Below, piece after piece: positions 43,931-51,696 of a stretch of 64,000 bases of DNA. The notes under the pieces were generated by a model that did no database searches, was not told where the DNA came from, and saw only the letters and a program-made list of their open reading frames with translations. The DNA is from DASCOT01 sp036012155 (GTDB lineage: Bacteria > Acidobacteriota > UBA890 > WLXD01). Location: positions 1 through 64,000 of the forward strand of contig DASCOT010000213.1 in assembly GCA_036012155.1 (NCBI GenBank). The letters run 5' to 3'. Within the stretch, counting starts at the first letter, position 1; every line of letters begins with the position of its first letter. A program made the translations under genes and the position numbers.

Positions 43931-44470
43931 GTGACAGAGGTACCCAACGTCCTCGCCGGCGGCGGCGCACCGGCAACCTACGAGGACCTCCTCGACCGCC
44001 TGAGTGACCTCGGGATCGAGGTGCAGACGATCGAACACCAGCCCGTCTTCACCGTCGACGAGGCGAAGGCGCATCGCGGCAAGCTGGAAGGGGCGCACAC
44101 CAAGAACCTCTTCCTGCGCGACAAGAAGAAGAGGATGTGGCTCGTGGTGTGCCGCGAGGACCGTAGCGTCGACCTCAAGAAGCTACCCGCCGTGATACGC
44201 AGCGGGCGGCTTTCGTTCGGCAGCGCCCAGCGCCTGATGGAGAACCTTGGCGTGATCCCGGGAGCGGTGACTCCGTTCGCCGTGATCAACGATCACGGTC
44301 TCAATGTGCAGGTCGCAATCGAGCGCGGCCTGCTCGACGACACCGCCTGGAACTTCCACCCGCTGGACAACGCCAGAACGACATCGATCCAGCCGCAGGA
44401 CATGCTCCGATTCCTCGAAGCGTTGGAGCACACCCCACAGCTCGTCGATCTGGGCTCCGCCACCCGCTAG
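43931..44470 (+). CDS. ProX/YbaK-type aminoacyl-tRNA deacylase (PrdX-like)
   Basis: Stand-alone editing domain of 179 residues of the INS superfamily, which clears Ala-tRNA(Pro) and related mischarged tRNAs. Characteristic elements: the opening YEDLLDRLSDLGIEVQTIEHQPVFTV is at residues 17-42, the catalytic lysine is in HTKNLFLRDKKKRMWLVV, and FGSAQRLMENLGVIPGAVTPFA fits PrdX/ProXp-ala. GTG 43931 is preceded by AGGAGG six bases away. It lies beyond the S9 peptidase gene and is convergent with the peroxiredoxin gene. Confidence 0.87.
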   Translation: MTEVPNVLAGGGAPATYEDLLDRLSDLGIEVQTIEHQPVFTVDEAKAHRGKLEGAHTKNLFLRDKKKRMWLVVCREDRSVDLKKLPAVIRSGRLSFGSAQRLMENLGVIPGAVTPFAVINDHGLNVQVAIERGLLDDTAWNFHPLDNARTTSIQPQDMLRFLEALEHTPQLVDLGSATR

Positions 44471-44485
44471 CGCGGGCGTCGGATG

Positions 44486-45145
44486 CTACTTCGGTTGTGG
44501 CACGACCCGGATATAGGGAAGCGGCTGCTGCCAGCCGTCCGGGTACTTTTCTCTGGCCTGCTCGTCTGACACCGCCGGCGAGATGATCACGTCATCGCCC
44601 TGCTGCCAATTGGCCGGCGTCGCCACCTGCTGATAGGCAGTTAGCTGGCAGGAGTCGAGCAGCCGAAGGATCTCGGCGAAGTTTCGACCTGTGCTCATCG
44701 GGTAGGTGAGCGTCGCTTTGATGTTCTTGTCGGGCCCGATGACGAACACCGAGCGCGCAGTAGCATTGTCTGCCGGAGTGCGGCCTTCCGAGGTGTCGCC
44801 GGCGCCGCCTGGCAACATGTCGTACGCCTTGACGACCTCGAGCCTGGGATCGCCGATTAGCGGGTACGTGACCGCGTGTCCCTGCGAAGCCTCGATATCC
44901 TTCGACCACGCCTCGTGGTCGCTGACACCATCGACGCTAATGCCGATGAGCTTGCAGTTGCGATTCGCAAACTCGTCTTTCAGGCCGGCGGCAGCACCTA
45001 GCTCGGTCGTGCACACCGGCGTGAAGTCCTTCGGGTGCGAGAACATCACCACCCAGCTGTCACCGATCCACTCGTGGAAGCTGATCGTTCCCTGTGTGGT
45101 CTCGGCGGTAAAGTCAGGCGCCTGATCGTTGATTCGTAATGACAT
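44486..45145 (-). CDS. 1-Cys peroxiredoxin (Prx6-type)
   Basis: Thiol peroxidase of 219 residues. The peroxidatic cysteine is in the Prx motif DFTPVCTTE (about residue 45), and the long C-terminal dimerisation extension with DNATARSVFVIGPD and WQQGDDVIISPAVS is typical for Prx6. AGAGGAG precedes the ATG at 45145; a second ATG lies four bases upstream in another frame. It reduces peroxides, perhaps including phospholipid hydroperoxides. Confidence 0.94.
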   Translation of the reverse strand: MSLRINDQAPDFTAETTQGTISFHEWIGDSWVVMFSHPKDFTPVCTTELGAAAGLKDEFANRNCKLIGISVDGVSDHEAWSKDIEASQGHAVTYPLIGDPRLEVVKAYDMLPGGAGDTSEGRTPADNATARSVFVIGPDKNIKATLTYPMSTGRNFAEILRLLDSCQLTAYQQVATPANWQQGDDVIISPAVSDEQAREKYPDGWQQPLPYIRVVPQPK

Positions 45146-45209
45146 CCATGTCTCCTCTGGTTCGGGGCAGCTGCGCATTCTAAAGGGTGCGCAACCGCTA
45201 CGGCACAGG

Positions 45210-46550
45210 CTACCTTCGCCGAACGCGATGGAACCCTCGACTCGAGCCTTCGAAGCGCGGGTTGACGACGTTGTTGAAGATCGAGCCGAACGTATAGTTC
45301 ACACCAAACCCGACGCGATAGCGGAAATCCGTTTCGACAGCGCGGCGAGAGAGGAGGATCTCCTCGTCGCTGATGCCGCTGGCCGGCAGGAAGATCTGGT
45401 CGCGGACCAGAGAGGCGCTCCCGAAGACGCTCAGCCTGAGTCCGCGGCTGACCCGGAAGTCGAGATTGCCGCGCATCTCCGCTCGGTGCTTTCCCGGATC
45501 GTTGATCAGGTGGGCCGCCTCGAGCGTGAAGCCTGCTTCACCCCACGGGCGATTGAACTCAAGGCCGACGAGCAGCCCATGGTCGGCCAGCGTCTGCTCG
45601 GTATGTCCGAAGATCGTTCGCTCGCGATACGCGTAGCGCGTCACCCCGGCAAAGTAGGTGAGCGTCAGCAATCTCTGCGATGACTCGTCGTAGGGAAAGA
45701 GATTGTGCTCGAGCGCTGCCGAGACGCGTGTCGACAGGTTCAGGTTGGAGAACGTCGAGGAGGCGCCCGCGACTCCCACTCCGATACCCCAGCGCGGCCC
45801 GAGAGTCTTGATCACCTGGCCACCGAACCCAAACTCCCTGCCAACGCTCTTGAGCTTCTCGCCATCATCGAACTCGAAGTTGCGTTCGTCGTACTCGCCA
45901 TCCACCCCGAGGAAGATCTTCCAGTCATCGGTCACCCGGCGAGCGCTGATGTCACCCTCGATCTCGCGCGACGACTGGCGCTCTTCGCCTCGCAGTGAAG
46001 CATCCGCGTCGATGCGAAACACCCAGAAGTTCCACGGATCTTCCGCGGGTGTCGCTGCCACCGGCCGCGGCCTCGAAGGAGAAACGTGCACAGATCTCAT
46101 CTGAGTGGCCAGCGGCGTGCGCAGCAGATACGGGCCCAGCCCGAGGGTTAGCACGCTACCCAGAGCCCTCCGAACCTCGTCGTCCGTATCGGTATCGGAG
46201 GTGGTGAACACATGGGTATCGACCTCGTCGGCGAACGCCGCAATACCGATGAACTGGAGGCTGTACTCGTTGCCGGCTCCCGTACGCCGGTTCGTCACGA
46301 GCACATGCACATCCGCGTCACGCCTGTCGAGCACGTAGTCGACGAACGGCACCTCGCGGCGCAGGTAGTCGAAATCGCAGCGACGCTCGCAGTCGAGGAA
46401 GATACGCAGCGCCGGCCCCGATCTGGGCGGGCGGGCCTCCTGCGGCCGCTCCGATGCCGCACCCACCGGCGTGATCGCCAGAGCCAGGAAGGCAAGCATC
46501 GCCAGGGCGCACCACCCATGTCGCCGACGCCCTTCTGCGCTCTGTGTCAC
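45210..46550 (-). CDS. Outer-membrane beta-barrel protein (DUF481-like C-terminus)
   Basis: Exported protein of about 446 residues. After a signal peptide (MLAFLALAITPVGAA), an N-terminal domain of some 110 residues begins LRIFLDCERRCDFDYLRREVPFV and resembles a small periplasmic domain. The C-terminal 270 residues show alternating beta-strand patterns ending in NYTFGSIFNNVVNPRFEG, a motif I associate with acidobacterial DUF481-like barrels. GTG 46550 is the likely start because the signal peptide begins there. Role unknown; a porin or salt-induced outer-membrane protein is possible. Confidence 0.72.
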   Translation of the reverse strand: MTQSAEGRRRHGWCALAMLAFLALAITPVGAASERPQEARPPRSGPALRIFLDCERRCDFDYLRREVPFVDYVLDRRDADVHVLVTNRRTGAGNEYSLQFIGIAAFADEVDTHVFTTSDTDTDDEVRRALGSVLTLGLGPYLLRTPLATQMRSVHVSPSRPRPVAATPAEDPWNFWVFRIDADASLRGEERQSSREIEGDISARRVTDDWKIFLGVDGEYDERNFEFDDGEKLKSVGREFGFGGQVIKTLGPRWGIGVGVAGASSTFSNLNLSTRVSAALEHNLFPYDESSQRLLTLTYFAGVTRYAYRERTIFGHTEQTLADHGLLVGLEFNRPWGEAGFTLEAAHLINDPGKHRAEMRGNLDFRVSRGLRLSVFGSASLVRDQIFLPASGISDEEILLSRRAVETDFRYRVGFGVNYTFGSIFNNVVNPRFEGSSRGFHRVRRR

Positions 46551-46602
46551 CCACCTCTCCCGCAGACGTGAGCTTGGCGCACAGACGCCCGCCCCTCCGA
46601 GA

Positions 46603-46623
46603 ATTGTATTCTGGACATTGTAT
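46603..46623. promoter_or_regulatory. Putative promoter region of the barrel gene
   Basis: In the 106-base gap upstream of the barrel gene, ATTGTAT occurs at 46603 and again at 46617. Read on the minus strand this gives TATACAAT and AATACAAT, both reasonable -10 hexamers about 60-70 bases before the start codon. No matching -35 was identified with confidence. Confidence 0.3.
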
Positions 46624-46656
46624 ATACTTCGCCCTTGCTGGCGTCGGCGCGTCCTA

Positions 46657-47946
46657 TCAAGCGAACCGGGCCGGATCCACCGCCGCCTCAAGACTCATCG
46701 GCATCGCCTCACCAGACACCAAATCCGCCACCAGCTTTCCAGTGATTGGCGCCAGCGCTACCCCCAACATGCCGTGACCGGTAGCCAGCGTGAGGTTTGC
46801 GAGGCCCGGAGCCGTTCCGATGATCGGCAACCCATCAGGGCTGCAGGGGCGAAACCCCGTCCACATCGCCACGGCGGCCCCATTCGCAGCGCCGCCTACG
46901 GCGGCATGGATCGCTCCGATATCGGTCTCCGGCAGATACGTCGCAACCTGCTCCAGAATGGCGGCGATGCGCCCTGTCTTGATCGAACGATCGAAGCCCG
47001 CCAGCTCCAAAGCGCCGGTGAAACGCAGCCGCTCGCCCATCGGGGTCACGGTCACCCCTACCTCGTGTAGGAGCAAGGGGATACGCAGAGTACATCCGCC
47101 GCGCGGCAACGTGATGCTATATCCCTTCCCGGGCTGCACCGGAACGCGCACCCCCATCGCGGCGGCGAGCCGCTGGGTGAAGGCCCCGGTGGCGAGAACC
47201 ACCGATCGAGCCGCGAGCCGCCGGTCGCCCGCCCGAATCGCGTAGATTCGATCACCGCGCCGCTCGAATCCGTCAACCTCGGTCGACGAGAGCATCTCGA
47301 CCCCGTGGGCACACAGGTAGGCAGCCAAGGTGCGTACGAAGCTCGACGGGTCGAGGTGGCAATCCTGGCGAAAGTACGCGGCGCCAATCGCTTCCATACG
47401 CAGGGCGGGCTCGAGCTCCAACAGGGTGCGCGCGTCGAGCAGGTCGACGTCGAGACCAGCGGATCGCAGTGTCTCGGCATGCTCGACACCATGGTGCTTG
47501 CCCGCCGCCGTGCGGTAGGGCATCAGGATGCCGTTCTCGCGCAGATCCATCTCGACGCTGTCGAGCCGAGCAATGTCGCGGAACAGGTCGACGCTCGCCA
47601 GCATGAGGTCGCGTAACACCGGCACCGAGCGCTGGACATGCGCCTCGGTACACGAGGCCCGAAAACGCCACAGCCACCGAAGCAACTCCCGATCCAGGCG
47701 TGGCCGGATATACAGAGGACCGTCGGATCTGAACAGCCAGCGCAGACCCTGAGCAATCACACCAGGAGCAGCGAGCGGTACGACATGGCTGGGAACGAGC
47801 ATGCCGGCGTTGCCGTGCGAGGCGCCGTCGCTACCGTCCCCGCGCTCGACAACCGTTACCGAACAGCCTGCGCGCCACAGGAAGTAAGCACAGCACATGC
47901 CGACGGCGCCGCCGCCGACCACGACCACGTCACGCGTCGATGTCAT
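46657..47946 (-). CDS. FAD-dependent D-amino acid dehydrogenase (probable D-hydroxyproline dehydrogenase)
   Basis: DadA-like flavoprotein of 429 residues. The N-terminal dinucleotide-binding motif is VVVVGGGAVGMCCAYFL, the second FAD motif is SVVLATGAFTQRLAA, and WTGFRPCSPDGLPIIGTAP with TGHGMLGVALAP form the C-terminal FAD contacts. It overlaps the upstream epimerase gene (ATGA), so the natural substrate is probably cis-4-hydroxy-D-proline, oxidised to the imine with electrons going to quinone. General D-amino acid dehydrogenase activity is the alternative. Confidence 0.87.
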   Translation of the reverse strand: MTSTRDVVVVGGGAVGMCCAYFLWRAGCSVTVVERGDGSDGASHGNAGMLVPSHVVPLAAPGVIAQGLRWLFRSDGPLYIRPRLDRELLRWLWRFRASCTEAHVQRSVPVLRDLMLASVDLFRDIARLDSVEMDLRENGILMPYRTAAGKHHGVEHAETLRSAGLDVDLLDARTLLELEPALRMEAIGAAYFRQDCHLDPSSFVRTLAAYLCAHGVEMLSSTEVDGFERRGDRIYAIRAGDRRLAARSVVLATGAFTQRLAAAMGVRVPVQPGKGYSITLPRGGCTLRIPLLLHEVGVTVTPMGERLRFTGALELAGFDRSIKTGRIAAILEQVATYLPETDIGAIHAAVGGAANGAAVAMWTGFRPCSPDGLPIIGTAPGLANLTLATGHGMLGVALAPITGKLVADLVSGEAMPMSLEAAVDPARFA

Positions 47947-48896
47947 GGTGCGGTAGAGCGAATCCCGGCTCCGAACGGGTCTTCGTCATCGATGAACAAG
48001 GTGCTTTCCGACGTTACCCACGCGCTGCCGACGATCGTCGGCAGGACACCACCGTCGGTCTCCTCGATGCTGCCGTCGAAACGGCTCCCCAGGATGCTCT
48101 CCTGTCGCCAGGGCTGCCCCGGCAACAGCTTGCCATCGGCCCACAGACACGCCATCTTCGCGCTCGTACCGGTACCGCACGGGGAGCGGTCGTACTCGCG
48201 GCCCGGACACAGCACGAAATTCCTGCTATCGGCCGCCTCACTCGTGGGCGGCCCGAACAACTCGATGTGATCGACGGCTGCGCCGTCGTCGCCGACAACG
48301 CGCGCCGCTTGCAGGGCCTGGCGAATCGACCAGCAATAGTCGGTAAGCACCGCCACGTTGTCTGGCTCGAGCCGCTGACCATGCCCTTCGACCAGGTAGA
48401 ACCAGTTGCCACCCCAAGCGACATCGCCACGCACCGAGCCGATTGCGGCAACCGGCACCTCGACCCCGCTAGCCGTTCGATAGCTGACAACATTCTCCAC
48501 GGCGACCTGACCGTCGCTGCGGAGCTCGACGCCTACGATCCCCGCGGGAGTCTCGAACCGATGCGCGCCGGGTGCCAACTTGCCGATCGACGCCAGGGTT
48601 ATGGCCACTCCAATGGTGCCGTGCACACACATACCCAGGTAGCCGACGTTGTTGAAGAAGATCACCTGGGCCACGCAATCGACCGCAGACGGCTCACCGA
48701 GCAACGCGCCGACCATCGCCCCGTACCCGCGGGGCTCGTTGACCACGGCGGAGCGAAAATCGTCGTGATGCGAGCGCAGCCGCGTCAGCCGCTCCGCGGC
48801 CGAGCCGTGGCCGAGGTCCGGGGCACCGTCGATGATCAGGCGTGTCGGCTCGCCCCCGGTGTGTGAATCGATGACGCGGATCTTTCGTGCCGCCAC
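47943..48896 (-). CDS. 4-hydroxyproline 2-epimerase (proline racemase family)
   Basis: Cofactor-independent racemase/epimerase of 317 residues that converts trans-4-hydroxy-L-proline to cis-4-hydroxy-D-proline. Both catalytic cysteines are present, in GMCVHGTIG and in SPCGTGTSA; trans-3-hydroxyproline dehydratases have Thr at the second. IDSHTGGEPTRL and NEPRGY are typical of the family. GTG start at 48896; the upstream dsb-like gene ends seven bases earlier. Paired with the flavoprotein dehydrogenase, giving the first two steps of hydroxyproline catabolism. No deaminase gene for the third step is seen nearby; a semialdehyde dehydrogenase gene is at 8-9.7 kb. Confidence 0.88.
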   Translation of the reverse strand: MAARKIRVIDSHTGGEPTRLIIDGAPDLGHGSAAERLTRLRSHHDDFRSAVVNEPRGYGAMVGALLGEPSAVDCVAQVIFFNNVGYLGMCVHGTIGVAITLASIGKLAPGAHRFETPAGIVGVELRSDGQVAVENVVSYRTASGVEVPVAAIGSVRGDVAWGGNWFYLVEGHGQRLEPDNVAVLTDYCWSIRQALQAARVVGDDGAAVDHIELFGPPTSEAADSRNFVLCPGREYDRSPCGTGTSAKMACLWADGKLLPGQPWRQESILGSRFDGSIEETDGGVLPTIVGSAWVTSESTLFIDDEDPFGAGIRSTAP

Positions 48897-48902
48897 TGCC
48901 GA

Positions 48903-50015
48903 CTAACGACCGGCTCGGTCGAGCTCCTCGTCAATGACCTTGGCAATCACATCGAACGGCACGGCCCCACCTGGAACCGGCCGACCGTTGACGAACAGGG
49001 CTGGGGTGCCGTCCACTCCCAGACGTTGGCCGGCGCGCAGGTCAGCTTGGACCGTCTCCGCGTAGCGGTCCGAATCGAGACAAGCTGCGAAGGCGTCACC
49101 ATCCATGGAAAGTCGCTCCGCTTTGCCCTTGAGGTCGTCGACGGTCAAGGTGTCCTGCTCAGCGAACATCAGGTCGTGCAACTCCCAGAACTGCCCTTGC
49201 TCCTCAGCGCATAGCGACGCCTCAGCGGCCTTCTGCGCGTTCGGGTGGATCTCGCGCAGCGGGAACTGACGATAGACGAGACGAATACGCCCCGCGTAGG
49301 CATCCTTGACTTGTTCCACAGTCGGCGTGAAGCGGCCGCAGAATGGGCACTCGAAGTCTGAGAACTCGACGAGCGTCACCGGCGCATCGGAGGGGCCAAA
49401 GCTCGGGTGACCTTCAGTTTCGATGTCGGCCCGCACCGGCTCGAGAATCAGGGTCACATCGTGATCGGTAGCCAGAACGGCGGTGAACGCCTCGATGCCC
49501 TCTTCCTGACGCTGCTCGAACAGAAACTGTTCGATCGCCGGCTGCAGGGCCTCGAGCGGCCGCCCCTGAAGGCGACCACTGTTCGCGTCGTACCAGGCGC
49601 TGACATCCTCGGCCGTAACCTGGATCACGGCGTTGATCTCGGTCTCCAGCATCTCCTCGGTGGTGGTGCCACGGAGTGTCGCCTCGGCGTCGAGCAACCG
49701 CTGCCTGACCGCGTCCTTCACGCCCGCCTCGAGGAGCTGAAACCGCTGTGTGCTGTACTCGAAGGCCAGTATCGCCAAGCGGTCGGTGACCGCCTCGCCC
49801 AGATCGTCGACGTGGAGCGGCGTCCCGTCGATCGTCGCCAGCACTGTGTCGCCGTCGGTCTCCGACGGCGGAACGATCGGTGTAGCGGTGCGCGTCTCCT
49901 GGGATCCTACCTCGCTGACACATCCCGTCGCCCCCAACATGGCGAAGATTCCCAGGGCCAGGAACAGGAGGGTGATCGAATTGCGTGGTTCGGATCGAAC
50001 GAATCGGAAATTCAT
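48903..50015 (-). CDS. DsbA-like thioredoxin-fold lipoprotein with N-terminal SurA-like helical region
   Basis: Envelope protein of 370 residues. The lipobox is MLGATGC. Residues 60-190 are helical (IDGTPLHVDDLGEAVTDRL), reminiscent of SurA/peptidyl-prolyl isomerase N-domains. The C-terminal DsbA-type thioredoxin domain has CPFC as its active-site motif and the cis-proline loop DGTPALFVNG. This fusion (thiol oxidoreductase with a chaperone-like region) is common in Acidobacteria. AGGAG precedes the ATG. It is the first gene of the run leading to the epimerase; a functional tie to hydroxyproline is not evident. Confidence 0.85.
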   Translation of the reverse strand: MNFRFVRSEPRNSITLLFLALGIFAMLGATGCVSEVGSQETRTATPIVPPSETDGDTVLATIDGTPLHVDDLGEAVTDRLAILAFEYSTQRFQLLEAGVKDAVRQRLLDAEATLRGTTTEEMLETEINAVIQVTAEDVSAWYDANSGRLQGRPLEALQPAIEQFLFEQRQEEGIEAFTAVLATDHDVTLILEPVRADIETEGHPSFGPSDAPVTLVEFSDFECPFCGRFTPTVEQVKDAYAGRIRLVYRQFPLREIHPNAQKAAEASLCAEEQGQFWELHDLMFAEQDTLTVDDLKGKAERLSMDGDAFAACLDSDRYAETVQADLRAGQRLGVDGTPALFVNGRPVPGGAVPFDVIAKVIDEELDRAGR

Positions 50016-50204
50016 GGCGCTCCTGCCCGACGTCGGGCGGATCGGATCGGCGACTTGAGTCGGGCACGCCCTGCCGTGGCGCGTGTCTCGTCACCGACAA
50101 GGGTACCGGCTCGGGTCAGCGGCAGCATGCATCCAAGAGAATTTTTTCTGCGCTCGAGGAGACACTCGCCCGAGGCGCGAGGCACGCGACCTCGTCGCCG
50201 GCCG

Positions 50205-50900
50205 CTAGCGGTCGGGGTCGCCACGCGGACGCCAGATGGCATCCAGCGACTCGACCTCGTGCGGCAGCTCCGGGTAGTGATCTAGCTGACCGAGCACGAC
50301 CGCGATCGTGGCGCGAACGTCGGCGTCGGCAGTGTGCGCGCCGCTGAGCTCGGATCCGCAGTAGAAGCGATGGGCGGCGGCGAGATCGCGGCGCTCCATG
50401 CGCTTGAATATCGCGCACGCGTCGATGATCCGTGCCTCGTCCCATGCCACGGAGTACCCGGCTCGACCGAGCTCCGTGCGCAGCAACGGCAGGTCGAAGC
50501 GCGCCAGATTGTAGCCCCCGAGATCACATTCGCTGATCCAGTCCCATACTGTCGGAGCCATTTCAGCAAAGGTGGGGGCATTGGCCACATCGCCATCGCC
50601 GATACCATGCACCCTGGTGGCTGCCTCGGGAATCGATGTAGCCGGGTTGATGAGCGTCGTGAAGCTCGTTGCTGACCCCGACGGCTCTATACGAACGAGC
50701 GCCAGCTCGACGATCCGATCCGTACACACGTCGAGACCGGTGGTCTCGAGATCAACAAAGGTCAGCGCCCGCTTCAGCTCCAGTCGGGCCGCCAGTTTCG
50801 CCGCCGACCCCTGCAGCTTCGCCAGCTCGACGCTGGCGGCGGGTCGGGAGCTCTCTCTCGTCATCGCGGGCTCGAGACCCTCGGGATGCACGTCGACCAT
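50205..50900 (-). CDS. DnaQ-like 3'-5' exonuclease
   Basis: DEDDh exonuclease of 231 residues. Exo I is FVDLETTGLD, Exo II includes GYNLARFDLPLL, and Exo III is HTADADVRAT with the histidine five residues before the Asp. It resembles the epsilon subunit of DNA polymerase III but is stand-alone, so proofreading, RNA or other DNA trimming is possible. A start at ATG 50864 is an alternative. 189 bases with no gene separate it from the dsb-like gene. Confidence 0.88.
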   Translation of the reverse strand: MVDVHPEGLEPAMTRESSRPAASVELAKLQGSAAKLAARLELKRALTFVDLETTGLDVCTDRIVELALVRIEPSGSATSFTTLINPATSIPEAATRVHGIGDGDVANAPTFAEMAPTVWDWISECDLGGYNLARFDLPLLRTELGRAGYSVAWDEARIIDACAIFKRMERRDLAAAHRFYCGSELSGAHTADADVRATIAVVLGQLDHYPELPHEVESLDAIWRPRGDPDR

Positions 50901-50974
50901 GGAAGTCGATCTTGCTTCGCCGACGGCGCGACATCAAACGCCTTGCAGCGACATCTCGACAGGCCAGAAGAGTC

Positions 50975-51040
50975 CAATACTAACTATTACTAGTTATTAT
51001 TATTGATTGCTATTTATTAATAGGTTTTAAAAGGGTTGAG
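50975..51040 (+). promoter_or_regulatory. AT-rich promoter region of the GGDEF-EAL gene
   Basis: Sharply AT-rich stretch in a GC-rich setting. A small inverted repeat TAACTA-TTAC-TAGTTA precedes TTGATT at 51003-51008, a possible -35, with TTTAAA at 51026-51031 as a weak -10 after 17 bases. The long AT run may also attract nucleoid proteins. Confidence 0.4.
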
Positions 51041-51066
51041 TATCTCTTAAGAACTTCAATACTCTT

Positions 51067-51672
51067 ATGGGGAGATTCCAGATCAACTGGCACCCACCTG
51101 AACTCGCCAGGTTTACTCGGAAGAACCATCCGAACCTCGCGGGCCCGTCCAGCAGCGGCGGGAATACCGCCACTAGTGTGTTCTCCGACTCGACGGCGGC
51201 GCTGCTCCGTGATCCGCTGGTTCTCGTCACGCTCGCCGTTTTCGTCGGGATCACGGGCATCTACACGATGCCATTCGTGTCGTACTCCACACTCGTGAGC
51301 TTCGTGGTCGGCTGGGCCGACCCCATTCTGATCTGCCTGGCGGTGGTCGCTTTCCTGTCGGGAATACGCCATCTGCATCCCGAGGAACGGCAATTCTGGG
51401 GTCTCATGACCGTGGCGTTCATCTGCTCCACGGGAGGCACATGGTTGCGCCTGACGATCCCCGCCGCCGAGTGGGAGGCCGTTGGTCGGTTCGCGGAAGA
51501 CATCGTCTTCCTGGTGCAGTTCATCCTGATGTTCCTGGCGATCTCGCTGAACCCACATACTGACGAGCGCCGCTGGAGCCACAACAGCGTCCGCTTCCGC
51601 CTGGAATCGATCGGCACGATCAGCTTCGCCAGCTTGATCTTCTTCTACTTCGTGATCCTGCCGACGTACTAG
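51067..51672 (+). CDS. N-terminal membrane-sensor fragment of an amber-interrupted GGDEF-EAL protein
   Basis: Encodes 201 residues with five hydrophobic helices (for example LVLVTLAVFVGITGIY and VFLVQFILMFLAISL), ending at TAG 51670-51672. The same reading frame resumes immediately after the TAG and continues into the GGDEF-EAL coding sequence beginning at 51697. The helices of both parts would make one sensor of nine to ten segments. I therefore regard this as the first part of a single broken gene. The ATG at 51067 has no clear ribosome-binding site. Alone, this fragment would be a membrane protein of unknown use. Confidence 0.75.
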   Translation: MGRFQINWHPPELARFTRKNHPNLAGPSSSGGNTATSVFSDSTAALLRDPLVLVTLAVFVGITGIYTMPFVSYSTLVSFVVGWADPILICLAVVAFLSGIRHLHPEERQFWGLMTVAFICSTGGTWLRLTIPAAEWEAVGRFAEDIVFLVQFILMFLAISLNPHTDERRWSHNSVRFRLESIGTISFASLIFFYFVILPTY

Positions 51673-51696
51673 GGCAACAGAGCCGACAACTTCGCC

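Noticed and set aside
50130..50160. T-run after the exonuclease gene as a rho-independent terminator
   Set aside because: The T-run is on the plus strand and has only a four-base self-complementary flank; no GC-rich stem precedes it in the right orientation.
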